This document shows positions 26,708-34,240 of a stretch of 38,741 nucleotides of DNA, one piece after another. Each line of letters starts with the position of its first letter. Within the stretch, counting starts at the first letter, position 1. This DNA is from Cyclobacteriaceae bacterium. Its GTDB lineage: Bacteria; Bacteroidota; Bacteroidia; Cytophagales; Cyclobacteriaceae. Under the pieces are notes generated by a model. It did no database searches. It had not been told where the DNA came from and saw only the letters and a list, made by a program, of their open reading frames with translations. The position numbers and the translations under genes were made by a program. The stretch spans positions 1 through 38,741 of the forward strand of contig JAEUUD010000010.1 in the NCBI GenBank assembly GCA_016787625.1. The letters run 5' to 3'.

Positions 26708-27190
26708 TCAATTTTTACGCTTGTCATCCAATTCGCCAATGAATGGGATGTCATCCCAGATATTGAGTCTAATCACTGTTTCCAGGTAAGTCTCCAGTTG
26801 CGTGAACTGCGCTGCGCGTTTGGGAGAAATCACTTTGCACATCTTGGCATAAGTTGATTGCTGCAGCTTGGTGAATGAAGTCTGGTTGGCCAGTGAATTC
26901 TTCACGATTTCCTTGGCTTTGTCATCGGTGAGGTTGGCGTAGTTGTTGGCATACTCAACGATCATATCCACCCGCTTTTTTCCATATGCCTTCCGGGCCG
27001 TTTCATACTCCTCATACACTTTCCAGAATCCGGCAGCTTCCGTATCGGTCAGTTTCATGTACTGCTCAACGATGGCGCGTTTCTCCATGCCATACGCACT
27101 TTGGATCAGTGACACTTCATCACTCGTAGGCTGTGCCTTGAGGACTACTGCTGTCAGAAAGAATGCAGAGAGAAGAATTAGTTTTTTCAT
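26708..27190 (-). CDS. Small periplasmic helical protein (Spy/CpxP-like)
   Basis: A 160-residue exported protein: signal peptide about 1-19 (ending V-L-K-A-Q), then an all-helical, charged body (E-K-R-A-I-V-E-Q-Y-M-K-L-T-D-T-E-A and later Q-L-E-T-Y-L-E-T-V-I-R). The layout and length resemble periplasmic LTxxQ-family proteins such as Spy and CpxP, but the hallmark LTxxQ motif appears only as L-T-D-T-E and F-T-Q-L-E. The family call is tentative. It lies 31 bases downstream of the beta-barrel gene at 27222-27803 and ends at the terminator at 26673-26694. Confidence 0.7.
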   Translation of the reverse strand: MKKLILLSAFFLTAVVLKAQPTSDEVSLIQSAYGMEKRAIVEQYMKLTDTEAAGFWKVYEEYETARKAYGKKRVDMIVEYANNYANLTDDKAKEIVKNSLANQTSFTKLQQSTYAKMCKVISPKRAAQFTQLETYLETVIRLNIWDDIPFIGELDDKRKN

Positions 27191-27221
27191 TTTTATTCAG
27201 AGTTTATTTTGGGTAGTCAGA

Positions 27222-27803
27222 TTATTTCCAAACACAGCCAATATTGAACGTCATATAGTTCTGTTCGCTGGTGTCGGTTGTTGCAAAAGCATGGTTGTAG
27301 CGCAAACCGAAAATGAGGTCCATATCCGGGCTCATATCGACGCGTACACCAAGCTCAGGCTTCATGGCAAAATGCCAATCCTCTTCAGATATACGATAGA
27401 TACCCATGTCTGTATATCTCGACACAAACATGGTTCCCACACCAACGCCGACAAACGGGTTGATCTTGTTGGACGGGCTGAGGTAGTAGCTTGTCGTGAC
27501 AAACAGCGGTACGGCATGCGCATATCGGAATTGAATTCCTGAAAGTGTCAGGCTTCCGCTGGTATATGAGTCATAGGGCCTGCGCTCGTAGAAGTAATTC
27601 CATCCTCCATCGATACCAATGGAAATGTTGGGTTGAGGGTACCACTTATATTCAAATGTAGCACCCCGAAGGCTTGTTGACGTAACGTATTTGTTGACCG
27701 TTCCTCCAAATCCAATGGAATATTGAATGGAGAACGAACTCTGTGCTGAGCTTGAAGTAACCGCAGCTCCGATGATCAACGCGATAACGATAATCTTTTT
27801 CAT
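27222..27803 (-). CDS. Small outer-membrane beta-barrel protein
   Basis: A 193-residue exported protein with a signal peptide (about 1-20, ending S-S-A-Q). Alternating hydrophobic/polar strands follow, ending in F-N-I-G-C-V-W-K, the pattern of an eight-stranded outer-membrane barrel of the OprF/OmpW-like 'porin family' group common in Bacteroidota. Strands such as I-S-I-G-I-D-G-G-W-N-Y and P-F-V-G-V-G-V-G-T-M-F are typical. The C-terminus is not the classical aromatic last residue but ends with Trp-Lys. It follows the DUF4136 gene by 21 bases on the same strand. The specific role is unknown. Confidence 0.8.
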   Translation of the reverse strand: MKKIIVIALIIGAAVTSSSAQSSFSIQYSIGFGGTVNKYVTSTSLRGATFEYKWYPQPNISIGIDGGWNYFYERRPYDSYTSGSLTLSGIQFRYAHAVPLFVTTSYYLSPSNKINPFVGVGVGTMFVSRYTDMGIYRISEEDWHFAMKPELGVRVDMSPDMDLIFGLRYNHAFATTDTSEQNYMTFNIGCVWK

Positions 27804-27824
27804 AGTTGTAATGGTTAACGGGCT

Positions 27825-28436
27825 TTAGTTAGTTTTCAAATATGATGACTGCCTAAAGGCCTGGTCAATACCATTCTTCACCCGGTTGATTTCGTAGGAG
27901 CCACTCAATAGGCCATTCATTGCACCCGTCCAGATCAATCGGCGATTGCCGTCACCACTTTCCTGTTTCGGATCAACCATATTGATCACCAACGTACCCG
28001 TTGTATAGCTGCTGTATGTCGGATAATAGGGGTAGTACCATCCGCCTCCGCAATAGTAAGGATAGTACCAGCAGTAATAGCCGCCCCAATATCCACCAAT
28101 GATGGTTGTTGATGTCCATGCCGCCGGCAGCACCTGAATGTCTACCAGATCACTGATTGGCTCTTCGGTGTACCCCAGTGCATCCATGTTCAACCTGATC
28201 TGAGCCAGGATAGGATCTCCATAGATAGGCTTCAGAAATTCAGGTGGGTCATTAACATCACCGGTAATCTTTACTACCTGACTTGGAAGGGAATATGTTC
28301 CCTTGCTCGCAAAATCACACTCCACATCGTAGGTCGTTGCCACAATGTCCATTTCATCGGTATACTCCGCTCCGCCGATCTCGCAGCTCATCAGAACTGT
28401 CGTTGCCAGCAGGATCATTGCACTGATTTTTTTCAT
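27825..28436 (-). CDS. DUF4136 lipoprotein with an aromatic/glycine-rich insert
   Basis: A 203-residue lipoprotein. From ATG 28436 the signal M-K-K-I-S-A-M-I-L-L leads to lipobox L-M-S-C. A start at 28448 would add four residues; longer upstream extensions overlap the preceding gene and are unlikely. DUF4136 features are the opening T-Y-D-V-E-C-D-F, the central W-T-S-T segment and the closing T-G-T-L-V-I-N-M-V-D, R-R-L-I-W-T-G and I-N-R-V-K-N-G-I-D-Q-A-F. Between them sits a run very rich in Tyr, Trp, Gly and Pro with two Cys (around bases 28010-28090), longer than in the paralogue at 33692-34228. It is probably attached to the outer membrane. Function unknown. Confidence 0.85.
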   Translation of the reverse strand: MKKISAMILLATTVLMSCEIGGAEYTDEMDIVATTYDVECDFASKGTYSLPSQVVKITGDVNDPPEFLKPIYGDPILAQIRLNMDALGYTEEPISDLVDIQVLPAAWTSTTIIGGYWGGYYCWYYPYYCGGGWYYPYYPTYSSYTTGTLVINMVDPKQESGDGNRRLIWTGAMNGLLSGSYEINRVKNGIDQAFRQSSYLKTN

Positions 28437-28464
28437 ATGCGCTCTCATTGTTTTTCTGATTCCG

Positions 28465-29085
28465 TTAGTTTCCCAGTTTGATCTCAACACCGCCAGTAAA
28501 GCCGAGCTGCGTGGCAGAAGACGTCGTGCCGACACCAGATCCACAGCCACCGGTTCCGCAACCGACAGTAAAGCCTACACCTTGAACAGGAACCATCAAC
28601 TGGGTTTGGATGACGATTCCAAATTTGTCATTGACATGATAGATGGCTCCGAGCTTTCCACCAACAGCAAACTTCCATTGTTCGGAAACAACCTTCGAAC
28701 TGAAGATGGCCGCGCCTACCATGAATCCTCCGTATGGCGCAAACTTTGCGTTGAAATCAGGGCTCGCACTGCTTCCGATCATCAGGTAGCTCACCGATCC
28801 ACTATAATTGCCAGACGCATTTCCGGTACCAAAGGAATAGTCATTCACCTTGAAGGTCGTCGACTGATAGCTATAGGTTAAATCGACGGACAGGTTGCTG
28901 GATTTCTCATAGCTGAGCATTCCACCAAAATGACCTCCGTCACCGATGACGAGGTCTCCATAATAACCATAGACCTTGTCCTGAATGGTGTAACCACCAA
29001 AGGCAGTTACTTTCAGTCCCTGGCCAAATGATGTCGTGGCGACAAGCATCACCAGGAGTGCGGTAAGAATTCTGAGTTTATTCAT
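28465..29085 (-). CDS. Outer-membrane beta-barrel protein with Cys-Gly-rich loop
   Basis: A 206-residue exported protein: signal peptide about 1-21 (ending T-S-F-G-Q), then amphipathic strands and aromatic-rich turns typical of small outer-membrane barrels (V-T-A-F-G-G-Y-T, S-V-D-L-T-Y-S-Y-Q-S, F-A-P-Y-G-G-F-M-V-G-A). Near the end, between the last two strands, is a Gly-rich loop with two cysteines (G-C-G-T-G-G-C-G-S-G), which could be disulfide-bonded or bind metal at the surface. It is first of a probable four-gene minus-strand unit running to the terminator at 26673. A good candidate promoter lies at 29118-29150. Confidence 0.8.
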   Translation of the reverse strand: MNKLRILTALLVMLVATTSFGQGLKVTAFGGYTIQDKVYGYYGDLVIGDGGHFGGMLSYEKSSNLSVDLTYSYQSTTFKVNDYSFGTGNASGNYSGSVSYLMIGSSASPDFNAKFAPYGGFMVGAAIFSSKVVSEQWKFAVGGKLGAIYHVNDKFGIVIQTQLMVPVQGVGFTVGCGTGGCGSGVGTTSSATQLGFTGGVEIKLGN

Positions 29086-29117
29086 GCTGAAAATTTTTTC
29101 TTGGATTCAAGCGGCGG

Positions 29118-29150
29118 CGAAGATAGTTATTTTTTGATGATGCTGATAAA
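29118..29150 (-). promoter_or_regulatory. Promoter of the 29085-26708 gene series
   Basis: On the minus strand TTTA (29147-29150), 21 bases, then TATCTTCG (29118-29125) matches the Bacteroidota -33/-7 layout. The same TTTA-N21-TATCTTyG arrangement occurs before the DUF4136 gene at 33692. Confidence 0.5.
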
Positions 29151-29212
29151 CGAAATCGTCCACGCGTTTTTGAAGTTTGAAGGCAAATCTAAGGATCAGG
29201 AAAAGGACAGGA

Positions 29213-29228
29213 CATGACGTTTGTCATG
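29213..29228. promoter_or_regulatory. Perfect palindrome, possible operator
   Basis: CATGAC-GTTT-GTCATG is a perfect inverted repeat with 6-base arms in the 196-base divergent gap between 28465-29085 (minus) and 29282 (plus). Flanking GGA and TCC extend the symmetry imperfectly. The size resembles Crp/Fnr-type operators, and a regulator of that family is encoded at 6093. No direct link can be shown. Confidence 0.4.
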
Positions 29229-29281
29229 ATGTCCCATTCAACCGATTTTTCTGATATTGACCTACCCAAAGCCTACTCACC

Positions 29282-30394
29282 ATGTCAGAAATCAATCAAA
29301 ACGCTGAAAAAACATACCTCAGACACGCCATTGAAATTGCTATCCGGCTCAGTGCCTTGGTGGCTCTCGTTACATGGTGCATGATGATACTCAAACCTTT
29401 CATCTCGGTATTGCTATGGGGTACCATCATTGCAGTAACCATGCATCCCGTATTTGAGAGGTTCAAGAAACGCCTTGGCGGTCGGGGCAAACTCGCCGCC
29501 ATCATTATTACGGCTGCCCTGTTGGCCACCATACTTATCCCTTGTATACTCCTGGCCGATTCACTTCTTGATGGTATCCGATACTTCAGAGAAACGTATC
29601 AGCAAGGAGGACACATTATTCCACCACCCGATCAGCGGGTCGAGTCATGGCCGGCTGTCGCTAAACCTGTTGTTGATCTTTGGCGCCTGGCTTCAACCAG
29701 CACTCAGCAATTTGTTGTACAATACAGAGAGCAACTGGCCGACGGCGCGAAATGGTTTTTCAAAGCCCTTGCCGGAATCAGCCTTGGCATCGGAGAGTTT
29801 GTCATTGCCATCATCATCTCCGGCGTGATGCTGGTGTATGCTGAATCCGGTGGCGCTGCTGTGGAACGGGTGTTGATAAGATTAGCCGGTGACCGTGGTC
29901 AGTCGTTTGTTGTCCTTTGCGAAGTGACCATTCGCCAGGTCGTAAAAGGAATCCTTGGCGTTGCCTTCATCCAGGCAGCGCTTGCCAGTCTTGGATTTTT
30001 TGTCGCGGGTGTACCCGCTGCCGGGCTATGGGCTGTGCTCTGCCTGATGCTGGCCATTGTTCAGATCGGTGTCGGCCCGGTGGTTATTCCGCTGATCATC
30101 TACATGTACTCAACCACGGATACACTCACTGCCAGCTTGTTTATGGGTTGGTCGATTTTTGTATTGGTTATTGACAACGTGCTCAAGCCCATCTTGCTTG
30201 GTCGCGGAGCTCCGGTACCTATGCTGGTCATTTTCCTCGGCGCGATTGGTGGGTTCATCGCCAGTGGCTTCGTCGGACTTTTCCTCGGCGCGGTGATCTT
30301 ATCGCTTACTTATAAACTTGCTGAAGAATGGCTCTCACCCCAAGGCAATACCAGTGAGGGTCAGGATCAAAATACTTCGGCTGCTCCGAAATAG
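29282..30394 (+). CDS. AI-2E family transporter (PerM/TqsA-like)
   Basis: A 370-residue inner-membrane protein with about eight transmembrane segments: two at the start (about 20-60), one near 70-90, then a soluble helical stretch (about 95-155) and a cluster from about 160 to 350. The pattern, including I-S-V-L-L-W-G-T-I-I-A-V near residue 42 and D-N-V-L-K-P-I-L-L-G-R-G near 297, is diagnostic of the AI-2E/PerM family. Members have been linked to autoinducer-2 export or to Na+/H+ exchange; the substrate here is unknown. The 3' end overlaps the convergent BamA-like gene by 28 bases. A 15-base sequence shared with the 31776 upstream region lies at 29244-29258. Confidence 0.92.
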   Translation: MSEINQNAEKTYLRHAIEIAIRLSALVALVTWCMMILKPFISVLLWGTIIAVTMHPVFERFKKRLGGRGKLAAIIITAALLATILIPCILLADSLLDGIRYFRETYQQGGHIIPPPDQRVESWPAVAKPVVDLWRLASTSTQQFVVQYREQLADGAKWFFKALAGISLGIGEFVIAIIISGVMLVYAESGGAAVERVLIRLAGDRGQSFVVLCEVTIRQVVKGILGVAFIQAALASLGFFVAGVPAAGLWAVLCLMLAIVQIGVGPVVIPLIIYMYSTTDTLTASLFMGWSIFVLVIDNVLKPILLGRGAPVPMLVIFLGAIGGFIASGFVGLFLGAVILSLTYKLAEEWLSPQGNTSEGQDQNTSAAPK

Positions 30395-31629
30395 ATCCCC
30401 ATTGAACGTTCACCAAAACCAACATCGATGGCGATGTTGGTCCGGGACAGTTTATCTGCGGCAATCCGTAAGCCAAATCCATAGCCTGCTTTTGTATAAT
30501 CAAACAGTTTTACGTTTGAATCGCGGTTGGACGTTGTCGTGCCATTGACGAAAAGTACACCACCCAGCACGCCTGAACATGTTGAAATTGGAAACCGGTA
30601 CTCCACTTCAGCATAGAGCAGGTCCTCACCCCTGAAACGTCCCTGCACATACGCCCGCGCCGAACGATTCCGCATGTCATAGTTGGTGCCGGGAAGAGCC
30701 AGGTAAGGCGCCGATCCGCTGGTGACAAAATTGGCGAAAGCCCAGCCAGCAAGAAGGTGGCGCGGTTTACTGGTTGAAAGCGGCTTGTAAGCACGCGCTT
30801 CCAGCCACGCAACGCCGCTGGCAATCGAACTACCAAGTACAGGACTATTATACTTGTATTGGCCATGCGCGTAAAATCCGCGGTATGGATTGATCTGGTT
30901 GTCACGGCTGTCATAAATCATGTTGACACTCATGCCGGAGAGGTTGTACTGAACCGGATCAAAACCTTTTTCCAATGAATAACGATAATGGTCTGTCAAC
31001 GCATTATTGCTGATATCAAGGTTCTTGTCGATGATATTGCTGTAGAGGTCAAGGTGATATCCAAGGCCTGCATACAGTTGAGGTTTGATTTCCTTCAACA
31101 CCGTTTCATGCAACCGTAGCCATTTGAATTCCATGGGCTGCTCTCCTGGATTGGATTCTGTGTCGACACCTCCGACGTTGATGCCGTCACCTGCGTCCGC
31201 ATTCACAGGAGCGTTCGTTCCCAAGCCATAGGTCGATTGGTTATAAATATAATATCGCCAGTCCCCAAGCCACATCCAGTCATCGTGCTTGCCCATGATG
31301 GTTGATTTCATGGTGATCAGCACCTGACTTTTGGCAGTCAGTGTAACGTTGGCTGATGCTTGTGAAATCCGAGTGCTGTCAGGATGACCATTAAACCAGG
31401 CACCTTGCCCTGCCACGCCGAGTTGAACGCCGGTGGCGGGAGACGAGGCAACCACAGGAATCAAAATAATAGAAGGATGCTTGATGACCACCAGCTTTGG
31501 CTCAATAGTCGTTCCACCCTTTCGAAATACATCCTTGATGTCACTGTCAACACAATCCGTTGATTGGCCGGACACGCTGGATGCAACAAGAACCAAAATG
31601 CCAACGATGGCCAAACACGCTGTCCTCAT
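30367..31629 (-). CDS. BamA/TamA-type outer-membrane barrel without POTRA domains (copy A)
   Basis: A 420-residue exported protein. The signal peptide (about 1-22, ending S-V-S-G-Q-S) is followed directly by a beta-barrel resembling the C-terminal 'bacterial surface antigen' domain of Omp85 proteins. Visible are Y-D-S-R-D-N-Q-I-N-P-Y-R-G-F-Y, the V-R-G-F-like segment A-Y-V-Q-G-R-F-R-G-E, A-E-V-E-Y-R-F-P and a terminal F-G-A-A-E-V-F. There is no room for POTRA repeats, so it is not a canonical BamA. It is a paralogue of 32420-33634. Function is unknown; such short barrels may be translocation pores, assembly factors or lipase-associated barrels. Confidence 0.85.
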   Translation of the reverse strand: MRTACLAIVGILVLVASSVSGQSTDCVDSDIKDVFRKGGTTIEPKLVVIKHPSIILIPVVASSPATGVQLGVAGQGAWFNGHPDSTRISQASANVTLTAKSQVLITMKSTIMGKHDDWMWLGDWRYYIYNQSTYGLGTNAPVNADAGDGINVGGVDTESNPGEQPMEFKWLRLHETVLKEIKPQLYAGLGYHLDLYSNIIDKNLDISNNALTDHYRYSLEKGFDPVQYNLSGMSVNMIYDSRDNQINPYRGFYAHGQYKYNSPVLGSSIASGVAWLEARAYKPLSTSKPRHLLAGWAFANFVTSGSAPYLALPGTNYDMRNRSARAYVQGRFRGEDLLYAEVEYRFPISTCSGVLGGVLFVNGTTTSNRDSNVKLFDYTKAGYGFGLRIAADKLSRTNIAIDVGFGERSMGIYFGAAEVF

Positions 31630-31741
31630 GTTATAATTGAAAGAGGCCGCAAAGTACAGGAAAGGACTAATACTTATATGGAGATAACAAGTGTAAAAAT
31701 GTAGACATCATAAAAAGGAAGCAAAACACTTCGGGTAATCA

Positions 31742-31768
31742 GATTTTTCTGATATTTGACAAAAGCCT
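31742..31768 (+). promoter_or_regulatory. Shared upstream module before the 31776 gene
   Basis: GATTTTTCTGATATT at 31742-31756, followed by TGAC and AAAGCCTA, is repeated upstream of the AI-2E gene (29244-29258 followed by GAC and AAAGCCTA), at 34 and 38 bases from the start codon respectively. Here it also forms a small palindrome ATCAGA-TTTT-TCTGAT (31738-31753). It is likely a promoter or operator module. Confidence 0.4.
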
Positions 31769-31775
31769 ATTACAT

Positions 31776-32279
31776 ATGAAAACGATTACAAGAATTATCT
31801 TCTTCCTGTTGCTGTCTTCTCCATTCCTGGTTTTGGCACAACAAGGAGCAGCCAAGGCTGCTCAGAAACCCGCGGCTGATTGCTTCAAGGAATGGTACAC
31901 CCTGTTCCGCGAGCGAGGCGCAAAACCGGTAACTGATGGAACGCAAGAAGTGGTGATCACCCTTCGCAACAATCATGACGGTTCCAGCAAGTGCTACATG
32001 GGAAAAATTGAAGTTGTCGGCGGCAAGATAAAACTGCCTCTCTGGGTACAGAAGGATGATGGTTCATATGATACGTTTGGTGCCCTTGGCAAGAAACTTG
32101 ATCCTGGTTTTGTTTCATCGATGAGTGAAGAGGAGTTGCTCACCGTGGTTGACGGCATGAGCACCTCATTCCGTACATCGGACCAGGAGTTTGGCAGGCT
32201 ATTCTTCTATAAATTCATTGAAGACAAACCTAAAGCCCTCAAGAAAGCGCCTTCGCCCAGTGCGCTGATCAAGAACTAG
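31776..32279 (+). CDS. Small secreted protein, function unknown
   Basis: A 167-residue exported protein with a signal peptide (about 1-22, ending L-V-L-A-Q-Q). The mature part has a conserved-looking core: C-F-K-E-W-Y-T-L-F-R-E-R-G-A-K-P-V-T-D-G, then E-V-V-I-T-L-R-N, K-C-Y-M-G-K-I-E-V and F-F-Y-K-F-I-E-D-K-P-K. Two cysteines (around residues 36 and 69) could form a disulfide. I do not recognise the family. It stands alone between two divergently placed Omp85-type barrel genes and ends at a strong terminator. Confidence 0.75.
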   Translation: MKTITRIIFFLLLSSPFLVLAQQGAAKAAQKPAADCFKEWYTLFRERGAKPVTDGTQEVVITLRNNHDGSSKCYMGKIEVVGGKIKLPLWVQKDDGSYDTFGALGKKLDPGFVSSMSEEELLTVVDGMSTSFRTSDQEFGRLFFYKFIEDKPKALKKAPSPSALIKN

Positions 32280-32302
32280 CGGTTGCTTTCTGCCCTTCAT
32301 TG

Positions 32303-32329
32303 AAACCAGGCATCAGGCCTGGTTTTTTT
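32303..32329 (+). terminator. Intrinsic terminator after the 31776 gene
   Basis: AACCAGGC-ATCAG-GCCTGGTT, extended by an A-T pair, gives an 8-9 bp stem with a 5-base loop followed by a T tract. It lies 24 bases after the stop codon. Confidence 0.9.
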
Positions 32330-32419
32330 ATTTACTACCAATCCGCTTGGGTGTCGTGAAAGTCGACGATTGGCAGTTGATGTTCATCATCGACCCAAAC
32401 CGGATGCTATCTTTACCGA

Positions 32420-33634
32420 ATGAGGATTGGCGGATATTTGCTGATGGTTGCTTTCGGACTTTGCATAATCAATCCCAATCATTCCATGGCACAGGCCCGG
32501 GATCAAGGGGATTCATTGAGCCTTCGTCAACTGGAGCAGACCGACCTCATTGACTTTGCGGGCAGACTGTACAAAGGATACAGCAAGGAAAAGCGTCGGC
32601 CCACAGAGGAAGGCAAGGTTCATTTTTCTGTTATTCCCGTTGCACCCAAATCCTCAGGCAAAGGAGAAATTTCTGTTTCTGCGATCAACGCGTCCTTTTA
32701 CATGGCCAGGAAAACCAACCTGAGCAGTATCTACTTCTATCCTTATACAAACTTTTCAACAAGCTACGGCCTTCTGCTTTCGCCCTACATTTGGTTTCCT
32801 AAAAATGAATGGAACGGAACAGGCGACTTCCGGATCATGTACAACGACCTCCGGGAAAATGGTCTTGGCAGCATGGTGCCTCCCTCCGACTATACGGTGA
32901 TCAAGCATTCTCAGCTAAGGACATACTTTACTGCACACACACGCGTGGCCGACAACTTCTATCTTGGTACAGGCTATAACATGGACTACTTCTTTGGCGT
33001 AGTGGAAGAGGATCCATCGGAAAACAATTCGAGCGACTTTGAACAATATGGTATTGGAACGGGGTCTTCAACCGTTTCGTCAGGCATCACCATCAACTTT
33101 CTTCGTGACAATCGTAGAAATTCTGTCAACCCGACCAACGGCTACTATACTGCATTGGTCATCCGAATCAACAGGAAGGCCTTTGGAAGCACGTATGATT
33201 GGAGTTCGGTATTTCTTGATGCGCGCCGTTATCTTTCCTTTTCAAAAAAGCGTCACAAGATCCTCGCTGGTCGTGCATTTTACTGGGGTACCTTTGGGGA
33301 TGTTCCCTATTTCAATCTGCCGGCGACGTTTGAAGACCCCAGCAGCCGGGCAGGACGGGGCTATCTTACCGACAGGTTCAGAGGCGCCCACTGGTTATAT
33401 ACAGAAGGAGAATACAGATTTGATATTTCTTCACATGGATTTGTGGGAGGCGTCATCTTTGCCAACCTCCAATCATACACCAACCGGCAAGGACGCTTTG
33501 ATGCCATATTGCCTGCTGCAGGCTTTGGCTTCCGATTCAAATTCAACAGGCTTTCAGACACCAACGTGACATTGGACTTCGCCTACGGAAAGGAAGGTTG
33601 GAACTGGTACATCAACCTGGGTGAGTTTTTCTAG
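32420..33634 (+). CDS. BamA/TamA-type outer-membrane barrel without POTRA domains (copy B)
   Basis: A 404-residue exported protein with signal peptide (about 1-25, ending S-M-A-Q) and an Omp85-like C-terminal barrel. It shows R-D-N-R-R-N-S-V-N-P-T-N-G-Y-Y, G-R-G-Y-L-T-D-R-F-R-G-A (the VRGF-like signature), E-G-E-Y-R-F-D and the terminal aromatic I-N-L-G-E-F-F. These align motif by motif with copy A at 30367-31629. A -7-like box TATCTTTA (32408-32415) sits only 4 bases before ATG 32420, so the true start might be the in-frame ATG at 32444, which keeps part of the signal peptide. Function unknown. Confidence 0.83.
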   Translation: MRIGGYLLMVAFGLCIINPNHSMAQARDQGDSLSLRQLEQTDLIDFAGRLYKGYSKEKRRPTEEGKVHFSVIPVAPKSSGKGEISVSAINASFYMARKTNLSSIYFYPYTNFSTSYGLLLSPYIWFPKNEWNGTGDFRIMYNDLRENGLGSMVPPSDYTVIKHSQLRTYFTAHTRVADNFYLGTGYNMDYFFGVVEEDPSENNSSDFEQYGIGTGSSTVSSGITINFLRDNRRNSVNPTNGYYTALVIRINRKAFGSTYDWSSVFLDARRYLSFSKKRHKILAGRAFYWGTFGDVPYFNLPATFEDPSSRAGRGYLTDRFRGAHWLYTEGEYRFDISSHGFVGGVIFANLQSYTNRQGRFDAILPAAGFGFRFKFNRLSDTNVTLDFAYGKEGWNWYINLGEFF

Positions 33635-33643
33635 TCGGAAACG

Positions 33644-33676
33644 TTTAACACAACTTATCGCATTGTACTATCTTTG
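33644..33676 (+). promoter_or_regulatory. Promoter of the DUF4136 gene at 33692
   Basis: TTTA (33644-33647), 21 bases, then TATCTTTG (33669-33676), an exact match to the Bacteroidota -7 element TAnnTTTG. It lies 15 bases ahead of ATG 33692 and rules out the in-frame start at 33674, which would lie inside the box. Confidence 0.6.
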
Positions 33677-33691
33677 TTAAAACCTCTCAAT

Positions 33692-34228
33692 ATGAAAAAA
33701 TTAGTGTGGATCAGTCTTTTGCTGCTTACAGCGTGCAGCGGTGTCAAAACAAGTTTTGACTACGACAAGAATTCTGATTTTTCAAAATTCAAAACGTACG
33801 GGTATGCCGAAGACGTTGCCAAATTGCCCATCCCTGAACTTGATCGTGGAAGGGTCATTGCAGCTATCGATAAACAAATGACCGCCAAAGGTTTTACAAA
33901 ATCCACGAGTCCTGACGTGTGGATCGATCTACAGGTAAAGCTTGAGCAGAAAACCGAAGCAACGGCGACCAACACTGGCGGGGGCATGTACGGACGGCCG
34001 TATCGATACGGATACGCTGGCGGATTTTCCACGACCTATGTCAATGTAGAGAACTACGTCGTCGGCACGCTTTTCATCAACATGATTGAAAAGACTTCAG
34101 AAAAAATGGTCTGGCAAGGCCGAGGTACCAAAACCCTCAGTGAGGATGTCTCCCCTGAAAAGAAGGAGCAAAACATCAACTATGCTGTGGAGCAGATATT
34201 CAAAAAATATCCGCCGGTCAGGAAATAG
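33692..34228 (+). CDS. DUF4136 lipoprotein
   Basis: A 178-residue lipoprotein: M-K-K-L-V-W-I-S-L-L-L-L-T-A-C gives a lipobox at the 15th residue. The DUF4136 fold follows: V-K-T-S-F-D-Y-D-K-N-S-D-F-S-K-F-K-T-Y, a central D-V-W-I-D-L-Q-V segment, a Gly/Tyr/Arg-rich loop (about residues 96-112), then V-G-T-L-F-I-N-M-I-E, K-M-V-W-Q-G-R-G and N-Y-A-V-E-Q-I-F-K-K-Y-P-P. It is a paralogue of 27825-28436. The start is fixed by the promoter just upstream. It converges with the reductase gene, leaving 12 bases between the stops. Function unknown; likely outer-membrane attached. Confidence 0.9.
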   Translation: MKKLVWISLLLLTACSGVKTSFDYDKNSDFSKFKTYGYAEDVAKLPIPELDRGRVIAAIDKQMTAKGFTKSTSPDVWIDLQVKLEQKTEATATNTGGGMYGRPYRYGYAGGFSTTYVNVENYVVGTLFINMIEKTSEKMVWQGRGTKTLSEDVSPEKKEQNINYAVEQIFKKYPPVRK

Positions 34229-34240
34229 TCCCTTCCCGAT

